Assembly: GCF_032670585.1 (NCBI RefSeq)
Contig: NZ_JAVQHL010000001.1
Coordinates: 372,001 to 436,000 of the forward strand
Direction of reading: 5' to 3'
Length of the DNA stretch: 64,000 bases
From: Ostreiculturibacter nitratireducens
GTDB taxonomy: Bacteria; Pseudomonadota; Alphaproteobacteria; Rhodobacterales; Rhodobacteraceae
How positions within the stretch are numbered: the stretch's first letter is position 1; each line of letters begins with the position of its first letter. The notes beneath the pieces are model-generated. The model was not told where the DNA came from and searched no databases. It saw only the letters and a program-made list of their open reading frames with translations. Made by a program: the position numbers and the translations under genes. Below, piece after piece: positions 1-8,603 of the stretch.

Positions 1-890
1 GCAAGGCCGACGATCTCGCCTTCGCGGGCCCGGATGCCCTCGGGGGACGAAAGGATCTCCGCCCCCAGTTCGGTCCGCCGGACGACCTTCGGGCGGTCCT
101 TCTTCTCTTCCTCGTCCGTGGCGACATGGCCCATCGCATCGACGAGTTGCCTGCGCGTGAACCCACCGGCGGCCCGATCCTCGGTGATCTTGCCGTCCTT
201 CATAACGACGATCCGCGAGGAGACCGTGAACACCTCCCCCAGGAGGTGCGAGATGAAGATGACTGCTCCGCCTGCCTTGCAGAAGCGCTTCACATGATCC
301 AGCAGCTGCGCCGCGATGCTCGCGTCGAGGGACGAAGTCGGCTCGTCGAGGATCACCAGCCGCGCCGGCGTGTCGCCCTCGGAAAAGCCGATAGCGATTT
401 CTACCATCTGGCGTTCCGCGAGCGTCAGGTCACCCACGGTCCCGCCGGGATCAATCGTGTGGCCGGGAAAGACCGCGTCGAGCGCCTCGGCGATGCGCGC
501 GCGTGCCACCGCGCGCCATCCGGTTCCGCCGAGGTCATGCTGCGGTATCCGCAGGTTCTCCAGCACGGTGAGGTTCGGGCAGAGGGAAAGCTCCTGGAAG
601 ACGCTGCGCACCCCTGCTGCGCGGGCGGCCGCCTGGCCTGAAACGCTGGCGTCTGCGGGAAGGTCGTATTCGATGTCTCCCTCGGTCGGCGCCATCCCGC
701 CGTTCACGAGGTTGACCAGCGTCGACTTGCCCGCGCCGTTATGCCCAACCAGCCCGACGCATTCGCCGGGCCGGATGGAGATGGTAACGCCATCGAGCGC
801 GCGGACAGCTCCGAAGAACTTCCGCACGCCCGAGAGGGCGACGACCGGCCGGTCGGGAGAAGTGGCGGTCATGTTGTCTGCCGTAGTCAC
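1..890 (-). CDS. Sugar-type ABC transporter ATP-binding protein (C-terminus beyond window)
   Basis: This is the ATPase of an ABC importer for a sugar or sugar-like solute (RbsA/MglA type), acting on the cytoplasmic face of the membrane. The minus-strand reading runs off the left edge, so only about 296 residues are present. Walker A (GHNGAGKST) lies near residues 49-57, an LTLAERQ signature follows, and Walker B reads LVILDEPTSSLD. A second nucleotide-binding domain is expected beyond the edge. I chose the GTG at 890 because GGGGGAGA sits just upstream; the in-frame ATG at 872 has no ribosome-binding site. It lies about 50 bp downstream of the binding-protein gene on the same strand, presumably in one operon with a permease gene outside the window. 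Confidence 0.88.
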   Translation of the reverse strand, partial: MTTADNMTATSPDRPVVALSGVRKFFGAVRALDGVTISIRPGECVGLVGHNGAGKSTLVNLVNGGMAPTEGDIEYDLPADASVSGQAAARAAGVRSVFQELSLCPNLTVLENLRIPQHDLGGTGWRAVARARIAEALDAVFPGHTIDPGGTVGDLTLAERQMVEIAIGFSEGDTPARLVILDEPTSSLDASIAAQLLDHVKRFCKAGGAVIFISHLLGEVFTVSSRIVVMKDGKITEDRAAGGFTRRQLVDAMGHVATDEEEKKDRPKVVRRTELGAEILSSPEGIRAREGEIVGL

Positions 891-942
891 GTTCTCCCCC
901 CGAACTGGCCGGTCACGGATTCGCGGCGATCACGCCTGCGCG

Positions 943-1959
943 TCACATCGCGTCCGCGATCACCTTCTGCGCGTCCTCGAGGGTGTATTCGACATTCGCG
1001 ACACCGCCCTCGGGCGTGGTTTCGAGCGACGCGTCCAGCGTGTCCTGCGTGATCGTCAGGAACGGAACCGTCAGGTCCTGCGGGACGGTCGCACCGTCGA
1101 GCACCTGCTGGGCGACCCAGAAGGCGAGCGTGCTGACGCCGGGGGCGATCGAAACCGACATGGTTTCGTAGCCGTTCGCGTCACGCTGTTCGGCCCACCA
1201 CTTCAGTTCGTCCTGGCGGTTGCCCATCACGATGATCGGCATGTCGCGCCCGGCTGCCGCGATCGCCTGCGCCGCGCCGTAGCCGTCGCCGCCCTGGGTC
1301 ACGACGCCCACGATCTCCGGAAGGCTCGGCAGGATACCGGCGACGGCTTTCTGGGCCACGTCCTGAGCCCAGTCGCCATGCACGGAACCGACGATCTCGA
1401 ACTGCGGGAATTGCTCGACACCGGCGTGAATGCCGGCAGAGATCTCGTCATCCACGAAAACCCCGGCCAGGCCGCGAATCTCGAGGAGGTTGCCGCCATC
1501 GGGCAGGCGACCAGAGAGGTATTCGACCTGCACGCGGCCCATTTCGCGGAAGTCAACGGCGATGCGATAGGCGCAGGGCTCGGTCACGATCCCGTCGAAG
1601 GACACGACGACGATCCCGGCGTCGCAGGCTTCCTTCACAGCGCCGTTGAGCGCCGTCGGCGATGCCGCGTTCAGGACGATCGCGTCATAGCCCTGCAGGA
1701 TCATGTTCTGGATCTGGGCGGCCTGCTCGGTCGCCTGGTTCTCTGCGGTCGTGAAGGCGTCCGCCGCGGCGACAGTGCCAGCAGACACCGCCTCGCTGGT
1801 CACCTTTTCCCAGCTCTGCAGCATCGCCTGCCGCCAGGAGTTCCCGGCGTAGTTGTTGGAAAGAGCGATCCGCTTGCCGGACGTGTCGGCCATGCCCTGA
1901 ACGGGCGCGAAGAGGGCCAGAAGCGTGACAGCTCCCAAAAGCTTTGACGTGGTATTCAT
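943..1959 (-). CDS. Sugar-type ABC transporter periplasmic substrate-binding protein
   Basis: This 338-aa exported protein is the ligand receptor of the ABC importer whose ATPase follows it. An N-terminal signal peptide (MNTTSKLLGAVTLLALFAPV..., cleaved near residue 24) precedes a ribose/galactose-type binding fold (Peripla_BP_4 class): a KRIALSNNYAGNSWR first strand, an IQNMILQGYDAIVLNAAS segment and a VVTQGGDGYGAAQAI hinge region. The protein class binds sugars, polyols or autoinducer-2-like ligands; the ligand here cannot be read from sequence. It starts the minus-strand operon and is divergent from the histidine kinase gene, with about 210 bp between them. Confidence 0.88.
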   Translation of the reverse strand: MNTTSKLLGAVTLLALFAPVQGMADTSGKRIALSNNYAGNSWRQAMLQSWEKVTSEAVSAGTVAAADAFTTAENQATEQAAQIQNMILQGYDAIVLNAASPTALNGAVKEACDAGIVVVSFDGIVTEPCAYRIAVDFREMGRVQVEYLSGRLPDGGNLLEIRGLAGVFVDDEISAGIHAGVEQFPQFEIVGSVHGDWAQDVAQKAVAGILPSLPEIVGVVTQGGDGYGAAQAIAAAGRDMPIIVMGNRQDELKWWAEQRDANGYETMSVSIAPGVSTLAFWVAQQVLDGATVPQDLTVPFLTITQDTLDASLETTPEGGVANVEYTLEDAQKVIADAM

Positions 1960-2173
1960 GTTACCTCCCAGAGCGCTCCTGCGCGCTCATTTTGCGTGCG
2001 TCACCCGTCTGGATGATAGCCGCATCGTGGCGAAGCTGCATAGCGCGCAAAAGCCCATGTGCCGCAGTCCACTTGCGGGAACCCGCAACTGCGGTGCGGT
2101 CTGAAAGGAACCGAAATCTTGTCGTCGGCCCGTTTCTGTCCCACGTTCATAAGGACACAACGGGGCCGTCCAG
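1960..2173. promoter_or_regulatory. Divergent promoter region with nested inverted repeats
   Basis: The gap separates the divergent ABC operon and two-component genes. It holds TTGCGGG-AA-CCCGCAA (2073-2088) nested with a wider pair, CCGCAGT (2062-2068) and ACTGCGG (2088-2094). The two pairs have different centres and share a base, so they could form alternative structures or overlapping operators. No terminator-like T-run follows. A role as a site for the neighbouring LuxR-type regulator is inference. Confidence 0.35.
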
Positions 2174-3424
2174 ATGACCACGGAGCCGCCCACAGGCAAC
2201 GAGTGGGATTACTATCTGAGGATTTCCAGCCACCTCGCGGGGCAGGTGGAGATCCGCGCGGCCCTGCGTTCGGTCAAGGCCGAGATCGAGAACATCCTGC
2301 CGCTCGACCACCTCGACGTCTGCCTGATGGACGACGACGAGATCTGGAACACAAGCTACGAGGTCGGTCTGAGAACCCGCTGGAGCCGGTCAAGGTCGCT
2401 CGTCGCGATGTCCCCGGTGCGCGACGTCCTTCTGGGCAAGTCGGATTTTATGCTGACCGGTAATGCGATGGAAGATCCGCGCTACACCTTCCCGGGGGCG
2501 CTTTCCCAGCCGATCCTGAAGCACAAGCTCAGAAGCCGGGTGAACGTGGCGATGAAGGTCCTGGGCCGGACGATCGGCTCGCTGAACTGCTCGTCACGGA
2601 CGGCCGACCTTTACGACGACACCACGGTCGAGCGGGTCCGGCACGTAGCGGACGTCCTCGCCCCTTACTTCTACGCCCTCCGCGCCGCCGAAAAGGCACG
2701 CGGCGCGGCGATCGTCCGGGCCGAGGCGCAGGCCCGGGAGGAAGGTCTGCGCCTCGGCGCGCTCCAGCTGACCCAAGCGCTCGAGCAGGAGCGGCAGCGC
2801 ATAGGCATGGACCTGCACGACCAGACGCTCGCCGATCTTACGCGACTGATGCGCGACATTTCGCGCTCGGACGAGGATATGGACCGGGAAATGATTCTGT
2901 CGCGCCTGCAGGACTGCATCCAGGACCTGCGCCGGATCATCGACACGGCGGTACCGACGCTCCTCGAGATGTTCGGGTTCGTCCATGCCGTGCGCATCCA
3001 CCTGGAGCGGGCAGTTGGCGACGAGGGAAACGTTTCCATCGCCGTCATAGACGAGACCGAGAACGCCCCGGACCGGCTCGACGCGACGACGCGGATCGCG
3101 CTGTTCCGGATCGTGCAGGAGGCGATCAACAACGCCGCCAACCATTCGGGGGCCGATCGGATCGTCGTCCGGATCGAGAATGACGAAGGGTTGCTGGTCT
3201 CGATCAGCGACAATGGCACGGGGATCTCGCCGCGCGACAGTTCGGGTTCGGGGCGCAAGACAACGGGCGGGCTGACGCACATGCGCACCCGCGCCCGCCT
3301 CATCGCGGCCGATTTCAGGATCGTCGAAAAGGATGGCACACGGATCGAGATCCGCCCCTCGGAGGCAGTCCCTTCGGCCGCGCCCCCCTCCCGCAAACGC
3401 TCAGGCGACAGGATGACCGGATGA
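2174..3424 (+). CDS. Soluble sensor histidine kinase (GAF-like, HisKA_3, HATPase)
   Basis: This 416-aa NarL-class sensor kinase has no transmembrane segment, so the signal is probably cytoplasmic. Residues 1-165 resemble a GAF-type sensor domain. A short coiled-coil (about 165-205) leads to the HisKA_3 dimerisation helix, with the likely phospho-accepting His215 in RQRIGMDLHDQ. The ATPase domain shows an N box (EAINNAANHSGA, about 316-326), a G1 box (DNGTG, 346-350) and GG at about 365. The stop overlaps the start of the response-regulator gene by ATGA, so the two are translationally coupled partners. The signal is unknown. Confidence 0.85.
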   Translation: MTTEPPTGNEWDYYLRISSHLAGQVEIRAALRSVKAEIENILPLDHLDVCLMDDDEIWNTSYEVGLRTRWSRSRSLVAMSPVRDVLLGKSDFMLTGNAMEDPRYTFPGALSQPILKHKLRSRVNVAMKVLGRTIGSLNCSSRTADLYDDTTVERVRHVADVLAPYFYALRAAEKARGAAIVRAEAQAREEGLRLGALQLTQALEQERQRIGMDLHDQTLADLTRLMRDISRSDEDMDREMILSRLQDCIQDLRRIIDTAVPTLLEMFGFVHAVRIHLERAVGDEGNVSIAVIDETENAPDRLDATTRIALFRIVQEAINNAANHSGADRIVVRIENDEGLLVSISDNGTGISPRDSSGSGRKTTGGLTHMRTRARLIAADFRIVEKDGTRIEIRPSEAVPSAAPPSRKRSGDRMTG

Positions 3425-4173
3425 AAGTTCTTCTCGTCGAAGACGACCATTTCCACGCCGGGTATCTGCGTGAAGCCGTGGCAAAGGCGCTGCCCGAAGC
3501 GAACGAAGTCATTCTCGCCTCGAACGGGCTCGAGGGTGAAATCGCCGCGCGCCGAGACGGGATCGGCGCGATCGTGATGGACCTCCAGATGAAGACCCGG
3601 AACGGGATCGACGCGGCGCGCACGATCTGGGCGGAACGCCCGGAAACCCGGATCCTGTTCTGGTCGAACTATTCGGACGAAGCATACCTTCGCGGCATTT
3701 CCCGCATCGTGCCGAAAGAGTCCGCCTACGGCTACGTTCTGAAGACGGCGTCGAACGAGAGGCTGCACCTCGCGCTTCGGTCCGTGCTGATCGAGGGGCA
3801 GATCGTCGTCGACCGAGAGGTTCACCAGGTCCAGCAGCGTCAGGCGCGCCCGGCCGAGGCGCTGACCGACAGCGAGTATGCCGTGTTGATGGACATGTCC
3901 CTTGGCCTTCCCGACAAGGCCATCGCCCGCCGTCAGGGCATGTCGCTGCGCACCGTGCAGAACCGGCTCCTGTCGCTTTACGACAAGCTCGGCGTTCCCG
4001 CCTCTGACGAGGATGGGGATTTCCAGATGAACAAGCGCGCGCGGGCCATCGCGCTCGCGCTGATCTCGCGCACGGTCAACGCCGAGAGCCTCGAAATAGC
4101 GGAGCGTGAACTTCAGGGCTGGATCCGGCGGGCGCTTCGGGAATCCGGTCCGTTCGGGAACGACCGGGCGTGA
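3421..4173 (+). CDS. LuxR/NarL-like response regulator
   Basis: This 250-aa response regulator is the partner of the preceding kinase. The receiver domain (about 1-115) starts MKVLLVEDDH and has the acidic pair near residue 8, the phospho-acceptor Asp54 in IVMDLQM and a conserved Lys near 108 (VLKTA). A C-terminal helix-turn-helix (about 150-205, LTDSEYAVLMDMSLGLPDKAIARR followed by SLRTVQNRL) is of the LuxR/sigma-4 type and binds DNA. The target could be the divergent ABC operon upstream, but nothing in the sequence proves it. Confidence 0.85.
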   Translation: MKVLLVEDDHFHAGYLREAVAKALPEANEVILASNGLEGEIAARRDGIGAIVMDLQMKTRNGIDAARTIWAERPETRILFWSNYSDEAYLRGISRIVPKESAYGYVLKTASNERLHLALRSVLIEGQIVVDREVHQVQQRQARPAEALTDSEYAVLMDMSLGLPDKAIARRQGMSLRTVQNRLLSLYDKLGVPASDEDGDFQMNKRARAIALALISRTVNAESLEIAERELQGWIRRALRESGPFGNDRA

Positions 4174-4510
4174 CCTCGCCCTTATCGAAAGCGGGGGCGC
4201 CAACCTGCCCACGACGTTCACTCAGGAACCGACGGAACTGACGATACAGGTGACCGTCACCGTCGCGGGTCAGGACTTTCCCCGCAACCGCTGACCAGGT
4301 CTTGCCTGCGCCGAACTTCTGGTCGTGAACCAGACGGACGTCGCGTCCCATATCCAAGTCGATCCCACCATGCCCGAAGAGGATTACAGAACGCTCGGCG
4401 CGCGGCCCTTCGTCATGGTCCAGATCCGGCGGGCCAAGCGATTCACGAGGCGGTGGAGTTTCCCGAACGCGGGGCGTCCCGGAACTCGCCCGGCGCGGCC
4501 GGCCACGGGA
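4174..4510. other. Gene-free convergent interval
   Basis: This stretch of 337 bases lies between the ends of the response regulator and the Anbu peptidase gene, which converge. I see short open frames on both strands but no ribosome-binding site, recognisable domain or clear hairpin terminator. It may hold decayed coding sequence. Confidence 0.4.
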
Positions 4511-5242
4511 TCAGAGCTTGATGTCTGGCAGCCTGTTGAACGCGTCCTTCAGGGCGTCGCTCCAGCCGCTAGAAATCTCGTGGTAATAGGGATCGTTCAC
4601 GTCGATGCGCTTTCGCGTCCCGGCGGTCAGCGTCCCTTCCTTGTAGATGTGCAGATCAAGCGGCAAGCTCACCGAAAGGTTCGCCTTGATCGTGCTGTCA
4701 AAGCTGAGGAGGAGCAGTTTCACCGCCGACTCGAAGCTCATGTCACGGTCATAGGCGCGCACGAGGATCGGCCGCCCGTACTTCGTCTCACCGATCTGGA
4801 AGAACGGCGTGTCGTCGCCGGCCTCGATGAAGTTGCCCTCGGGATAGATCAGGAACAGCCGCGGCGGGCCGTTGGCGATCTGTCCGCCGAGGATCAGCGT
4901 CGCGTAGAAGGCGCTGTCCGCCCGCTGGCCGTTGTCGGAATGTTCGGAGATGACGTCCTTCAGGGTGGCGGCCACGAGACGCGCGGCCTGGAACATCGAC
5001 GGCGCCTTGAGGATCGATGGCGAACGTTCGTCGGGTGATTTGGTGCGCTCGTCCAGAAGGCTGACCACGGCCTGCGTCGTCGCGAGGTTGCCCGCCGACA
5101 TCAACGTGAGCACACGGTCTCCGGGGGCCTCCCAGATGTGCATCTTCCGGAAGGTCGAGACGTTGTCGACGCCGGCATTCGTCCGCGTGTCCGACATGAA
5201 GACCAGACCGCGATCCAGACGCAATCCAACGCAATAAGTCAT
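4511..5242 (-). CDS. Anbu (ancestral beta subunit) proteasome-type peptidase
   Basis: This 243-aa N-terminal-nucleophile (T1 family) peptidase is of the Anbu/BPH class, related to HslV and the 20S beta subunit. The Met is followed directly by Thr (MTYCVGLRLDRGLVFMSDTR), the expected catalytic Thr after Met removal; the SDTR segment and the Lys in TFRKMH complete the usual active site. I chose the ATG at 5242; the longer open frame upstream is only read-through. It is the last gene of the minus-strand operon after an ATP-grasp protein, an alpha-E protein and a transglutaminase. This is the known Anbu gene neighbourhood, thought to link peptide synthesis or cross-linking with proteolysis. The substrate is unknown. 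Confidence 0.92.
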   Translation of the reverse strand: MTYCVGLRLDRGLVFMSDTRTNAGVDNVSTFRKMHIWEAPGDRVLTLMSAGNLATTQAVVSLLDERTKSPDERSPSILKAPSMFQAARLVAATLKDVISEHSDNGQRADSAFYATLILGGQIANGPPRLFLIYPEGNFIEAGDDTPFFQIGETKYGRPILVRAYDRDMSFESAVKLLLLSFDSTIKANLSVSLPLDLHIYKEGTLTAGTRKRIDVNDPYYHEISSGWSDALKDAFNRLPDIKL

Positions 5243-5250
5243 TTCAGGCT

Positions 5251-6048
5251 CTACTGCTGCGCAACCTCGACAACCACGGTCAGCGCCTCGCCCTCGCCTC
5301 CGTAGCGCGTCCCTGATACAGGCGCCGCCTCGGAATAGTCCAGCCCAGTCGCGACCCGCACATATCGCGTGTCCGGCGATATGCCGTTGGAGACATCGAA
5401 GCCGACCCAGCCCAGCCCGTCCACATGCGCCTCGGCCCAGGCGTGCGTGGCCTCCTGTTCGGTCCGGTCGTCCATCATCAGGTAGCCCGAAACATAGCGC
5501 GCGGGGTGCCCCATCAGCCGCGCGCAGGCGATGAAGACATGAGCGTGATCCTGGCAGACGCCATGACCGGCGGTGATGACCTGCTCGGCATCCCAGTGGG
5601 TCTCGGACTTGCCGACCTCGTAGCTCACCGCCTGCCCGATGAGGGTCGAGAGGTTGTGCAGACGGTTGATCTCGCCCTCGCCTTCGACCTTTCGGACCAG
5701 ATCGCGGCAAGCGGGACCGGCCTTCGTGAGGTCCGTCGAACGTTGGAACAACCACAACGGCGCGAAGCCCTGATGCGCACCGACGACGCCGTGGGTTTCG
5801 GCAAGTTCCACCTCGCCCTCGCATCGGACGGTGATCGACCGCGCGCCGGGGTCGAGGCTGACGAGTTCGACGACATTGCGGTGCTGATCCTCGAACTGCA
5901 GCTCCTTCCGCCCGCCTTCGATGCTCGTCGTCCAGGACAGGACGCTCTGCGCGCGTGACGACTTCGGCGTCTTGCGCAGCTGCTGCAGGCCGTAGGCCAC
6001 CGGGGCGTCGAAGTCGTATCGCGTCGTGTGGGTGATCTTCAGTCGCAT
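5251..6048 (-). CDS. Transglutaminase-like cysteine protease of the Anbu operon
   Basis: This 265-aa cytoplasmic protein has a bacterial transglutaminase N-terminal domain (about 1-90, starting MRLKITHTTRYDF) followed by a transglutaminase-like core. The catalytic triad is visible: Cys165 in GHGVCQDHAH, His202 in ATHAWAEAHV and Asp218 in GWVGFDVSNG. The start at 6048 is preferred over upstream in-frame Met codons that lie inside the preceding gene. It sits 4 bp after the alpha-E gene and 8 bp before the Anbu gene. Members may act as peptidases or amide-exchanging enzymes; the activity here is inferred from context. Confidence 0.9.
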   Translation of the reverse strand: MRLKITHTTRYDFDAPVAYGLQQLRKTPKSSRAQSVLSWTTSIEGGRKELQFEDQHRNVVELVSLDPGARSITVRCEGEVELAETHGVVGAHQGFAPLWLFQRSTDLTKAGPACRDLVRKVEGEGEINRLHNLSTLIGQAVSYEVGKSETHWDAEQVITAGHGVCQDHAHVFIACARLMGHPARYVSGYLMMDDRTEQEATHAWAEAHVDGLGWVGFDVSNGISPDTRYVRVATGLDYSEAAPVSGTRYGGEGEALTVVVEVAQQ

Positions 6049-6052
6049 GGCT

Positions 6053-6994
6053 CTATTCATAGAAGCGATAGTCGATTTCGATCTGTCGGCCGAGGTCTCG
6101 GAGCGCCGAGAGGATATCCTGGATGTATTCATGCAGGCCGTAGTCGAAGATCGCATCGATATCGTGGGTCTGGAATCGGCCCGAGATCGTCTCGGCAAGG
6201 TCGAGGGACGGAAGGCGGCGAGCGTAGTCGGACGACAGGAAGTTTAGATTGTCCCGAACCTTCGAGCAGCAGAAATTGAGGCTCCGCGGCATGCGCCTGT
6301 CGAGGATCAGGAACTGCGCGATCTCGCGCGGGCCCGAGTCCTGGCCGTAGACCATCCGGAATCCGCCGCCCCCGCTGACCGATCGCAGGATCGTTTCCCA
6401 CTGGACGTTGTCGAGGTTCGATCCGACTGAAAACGCGGTCGGCAGAAGCACGTAGTACTTGACGTCGAGGATGCGGCCCGTGTTGTCGGCGCGCTCGATG
6501 AAGGTGCCGATGCGCGTGAAATCGTAGATGTCGTTGCGCAGCATCGTTCCCTGCGTCGCGCCCCGGACAAGGCCGTGATTCTGCCGTATGAGGCCGAGCA
6601 CCTTCGGAAGGTCCCTTTCACCGACCTTCCTCGCCAGCGCTTCCTTCATGTCCATGTACCAGCCGTTCACGGCTTCCCAGACGTCATGCGTCAGCGCGGT
6701 GCGCACAAGCCGCGCGTTGCTGCGCGCCTTCTCGACCGAGGCGAGGACCGAAGAGGGATTGTCGGCGTCGCGCAGCATCCAGTCGATCGCGGTTTCCTTC
6801 GCGATCTTGTCGTGCTTCTGCACGTAACCGTCGTGTACGCCCGCCGTCCGAAGAACCGAGGCCCATTCGTCGTCCGAGTTGCCGGCCCGAGTCAGCGCGA
6901 TGCGTTGGCCGGTTTCTATGAGCCGGGAGGCATTCTCCGCGCGCTCGAGGTAGCGGTACATCCAGAACAGACCGCCCGCCGTCTTTCCCAGCAT
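6053..6994 (-). CDS. Alpha-E domain protein
   Basis: This 313-aa, largely helical protein belongs to the alpha-E superfamily (MLGKTAGGLFWMYRYLERAENASRL... is the typical family start). The biochemical role of the family is not established, but it is regularly found with circularly permuted ATP-grasp and transglutaminase proteins. Here it lies between those two genes, 3 bp after the ATP-grasp stop, so all four genes probably form one transcript. It may be a partner or scaffold of the ATP-grasp enzyme. Confidence 0.9.
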   Translation of the reverse strand: MLGKTAGGLFWMYRYLERAENASRLIETGQRIALTRAGNSDDEWASVLRTAGVHDGYVQKHDKIAKETAIDWMLRDADNPSSVLASVEKARSNARLVRTALTHDVWEAVNGWYMDMKEALARKVGERDLPKVLGLIRQNHGLVRGATQGTMLRNDIYDFTRIGTFIERADNTGRILDVKYYVLLPTAFSVGSNLDNVQWETILRSVSGGGGFRMVYGQDSGPREIAQFLILDRRMPRSLNFCCSKVRDNLNFLSSDYARRLPSLDLAETISGRFQTHDIDAIFDYGLHEYIQDILSALRDLGRQIEIDYRFYE

Positions 6995-6997
6995 GGC

Positions 6998-8416
6998 CTA
7001 TTCCTCCAATACCCAGGTGTCCTTGGTGCCGCCCCCCTGCGAGGAGTTGACGACCAGCGACCCCTTCTTCAGCGCAACCCGCGTGAGCCCGCCAGGCGTG
7101 ATGTTGATCCCTTCCGGGGAAACGAGCACGAAGGGCCGCAGGTCCACGTGACGCGGGGCGAGGCCCGAGCGCGTGAAGATCGGAACGGTCGACAGCGCGA
7201 GCGTCGGCTGCGCGATGTAGTTGCCGGGGCGCGCCTCCAGCTTCTTGCGGAACGCGGCGAGTTCCTTCTTCGAGGCCGCAGGGCCGATGAGCATCCCGTA
7301 CCCACCCGATCCGTGAACCTCCTTCACCACCAGTTCGGAGAGGTTGTCCAGCACGTAGGCCAGCGCATCGGCCTCGTTGCAGCGCCAGGTCGGCACGTTC
7401 TGAAGTATCGCCTTTTCGCCGGTGTAGAATTCGACGATGTCGGGCATGTAGCTGTAGATCGCCTTGTCATCGGCGATGCCCGTGCCCGGCGCATTCGCGA
7501 TGGTGATGCCCCCTGCCCTGTAGACGTCCATGATCCCCGGCACGCCGAGCGCGCTGTCGGGCCTGAAGTTCAGCGGATCCAGGAAATCGTCGTCCACACG
7601 GCGATAGAGCACGTCGATCGGCTCGTACCCCCGTGTCGTGCGCATCGCCACGCGGCCGTCGACGACGCGCAGGTCGTGTCCCTCGACGAGTTCCACCCCC
7701 ATCTGGTCGGCGAGGAAGGCGTGTTCGAAATAGGCCGAGTTGTAGATCCCCGGCGTCAGCACCGCGACCGTGGGCGTGCCAGTCGCCGCCCTCGGCGCGC
7801 AGGCCGCGAGCGACCGGTGCAGCGCACGCGGATAATCCGAAACCGGCCGCACGCGCGTCGCCGCGAAAAGTTCCGGGAACATCTTCAGCATCGTTTCCCG
7901 GTTCTCGAGCATGTAGCTGACGCCAGAGGGGGTGCGGGCATTGTCCTCGAGCACGAAGAACTCGTTCTCGCTGGTGCGGACAAGGTCGATGCCGACAATA
8001 TGGGTGTAGACGCCTCCGGGCGGCGTGACGCCGATCATGTTCGGCACGAAGGCGTCGTTCTTCGAAATCATCTCCACCGGAATGCGCCCCGCGCGGACGA
8101 TTTCCTGCCGGTGATAGATGTCCTGCAGGAAGGCGTTGATCGCCCTCACGCGCTGCTCGATCCCGCGGCTGAGCTTCTGCCACTCGCGTGCCGAGATCAC
8201 GCGTGGGACGATGTCGAAGGGGATCAGCCTCTCTTCCGCTTCGGCGCGGCCGTAGACGTTGAAGGTGATGCCGGTGAGCCGGAACAGTTCCTCCGCCTCC
8301 CGCTGCTTCGCGCGCAACCGGGATGGGTCCTGATCGTCGAACCATTTCCCGACATATTCGTAGGGGTCCCTGAGGCCACCCTGGGCAGTCCACATTTCGT
8401 CGAAAGAGTCGCTCAT
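6998..8416 (-). CDS. Circularly permuted ATP-grasp protein
   Basis: This 472-aa protein of the circularly permuted ATP-grasp type 2 family would form an amide or peptide bond using ATP. Recognisable segments are the N-terminal DPYEYVGKWFDDQD, FVLEDNARTPSGVSYMLENRE (about 155-175), a Lys-containing VVKEVHGSGGYGM nucleotide-binding loop (about 360) and the C-terminal SQGGGTKDTWVLEE. It is the first gene of the Anbu operon. In this neighbourhood it is thought to make a small peptide or modify a protein that the transglutaminase and Anbu peptidase then process; the product is unknown. Confidence 0.9.
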   Translation of the reverse strand: MSDSFDEMWTAQGGLRDPYEYVGKWFDDQDPSRLRAKQREAEELFRLTGITFNVYGRAEAEERLIPFDIVPRVISAREWQKLSRGIEQRVRAINAFLQDIYHRQEIVRAGRIPVEMISKNDAFVPNMIGVTPPGGVYTHIVGIDLVRTSENEFFVLEDNARTPSGVSYMLENRETMLKMFPELFAATRVRPVSDYPRALHRSLAACAPRAATGTPTVAVLTPGIYNSAYFEHAFLADQMGVELVEGHDLRVVDGRVAMRTTRGYEPIDVLYRRVDDDFLDPLNFRPDSALGVPGIMDVYRAGGITIANAPGTGIADDKAIYSYMPDIVEFYTGEKAILQNVPTWRCNEADALAYVLDNLSELVVKEVHGSGGYGMLIGPAASKKELAAFRKKLEARPGNYIAQPTLALSTVPIFTRSGLAPRHVDLRPFVLVSPEGINITPGGLTRVALKKGSLVVNSSQGGGTKDTWVLEE

Positions 8417-8603
8417 GACTCATGCTTCTCGGTGAACGAGGATTCCGCAACAGCAAAAACGCAAATTCGCCCGCCATGCAGCAAGTTGCACAGATTTCGG
8501 GCACCACCCGAGTGCAGGTGACCCGATGCTCATCCTCAGGCAAAATCCACTGCTTCTGGCATCCTGGCCCCCACGCGACGCCCGCGCGCCCGTGGCCAAA
8601 TGC

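Noticed and set aside
4076..4357. 93-aa minus-strand open frame in the 4.2-4.5 kb gap
   Set aside because: It overlaps the response regulator end, has no ribosome-binding site or known domain; it may be decayed sequence but cannot be supported.
6575..8521. 648-aa plus-strand open frame
   Set aside because: It is the antisense of the alpha-E and ATP-grasp genes, has Arg/His-rich low-complexity composition and no domain; the minus-strand proteins are clearly real.
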